Positions 21,544-21,605 of a stretch of DNA of 21,605 bases are shown piece after piece. The notes below the pieces were generated by a model. That model was not told where the DNA came from and did not search any database. It worked only from the letters and a program-made list of their open reading frames with translations. Both the position numbers and the translations under genes were made by a program. Source of the stretch: G039029935 sp039029935 (GTDB lineage: Bacteria; Chloroflexota; Anaerolineae; Caldilineales; Caldilineaceae); assembly GCA_039029935.1 (NCBI GenBank), contig JBCCFC010000046.1, forward strand, positions 1 through 21,605. Direction: 5' to 3'. Within the stretch, counting starts at the first letter, position 1. Every line of letters starts with the position of its first letter.

Positions 21544-21605
21544 AACGATTCACTGCCATTAGAGTTGTTGCATAATAAAGGACCTCGGCACCCAAAGGGT
21601 TCCCG

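Noticed and set aside
1..21605. tRNA, rRNA or insertion-sequence transposase genes
   Set aside because: I saw no transposase motifs, cloverleaf-like segments or rRNA-like stretches on either strand in the gaps between genes.

Overview
This window looks like an accessory cell-surface region from a Gram-variable, multicellular-type bacterium, most probably a member of the Chloroflexota (Anaerolineae/Caldilineae-like). The support is indirect. There are giant secreted proteins built from SdrD_B and DUF11-type beta-sandwich repeats, two of which finish in a short '...VYLPV' tail of a kind I associate with Chloroflexota exported proteins. There are also AAA-like ATPases fused to PD-(D/E)XK nuclease domains, and many heptanucleotide simple repeats around genes. 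No rRNA, tRNA or other taxonomic marker is present, so the assignment is inference.

Layout, left to right. (a) 1-2006, minus: 5' part of a secreted SdrD_B-repeat protein that runs off the left edge. A divergent intergenic region (2007-2188) holds an 18-20 bp palindrome and a perfect-consensus sigma-70 promoter. (b) 2189-3763, plus: AAA-ATPase-like/PD-(D/E)XK protein 1. A convergent intergenic region of about 325 bp (3764-4088) holds hairpins. (c) 4089-12140, minus: a 2683-residue secreted protein with a seven-bladed FG-GAP-type propeller, SdrD_B domains and six DUF11 domains. (d) 12164-12566: a leader region of about 400 bp. (e) 12528-12800, minus: a small XRE-type HTH regulator. (f) 12801-13169: a gene-free region with an 84-bp inverted repeat and further hairpins. 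(g) 13170-18155 and 18189-19136, minus: a two-gene operon of a membrane-anchored lysyl-oxidase-like copper enzyme followed by a 1661-residue Gly-rich/SdrD_B/DUF11 surface protein. (h) 19153-19546: a second copy of the leader region. (i) 19648-21492, plus: a second, different AAA-type ATPase with a C-terminal PD-(D/E)XK domain.

The two large minus-strand units are built as cassettes. Each has the same roughly 400-bp 5' leader, containing five GTCA motifs spaced exactly 11 bp apart, a -10-like box and a strong Shine-Dalgarno with a start codon. Each also has the same roughly 750-bp 3' end, encoding a DUF11 domain, an FN3-like module and YLPV. The middle is unrelated. The likely joint product is an extracellular matrix or sheath: giant adhesive or structural proteins plus an enzyme that could oxidise lysines and cross-link them.

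The most unusual pattern is that all four transcription-unit ends visible here run into arrays of a heptamer (GTTGANA/GTGAATA type), and in each case the array itself supplies the stop codon. Related heptamers lie in the 5' untranslated regions of both ATPase genes, and one array sits inside the 2683-residue gene and is translated. These statements come from reading the sequence directly; family names rest on motif recognition, not on database searches.
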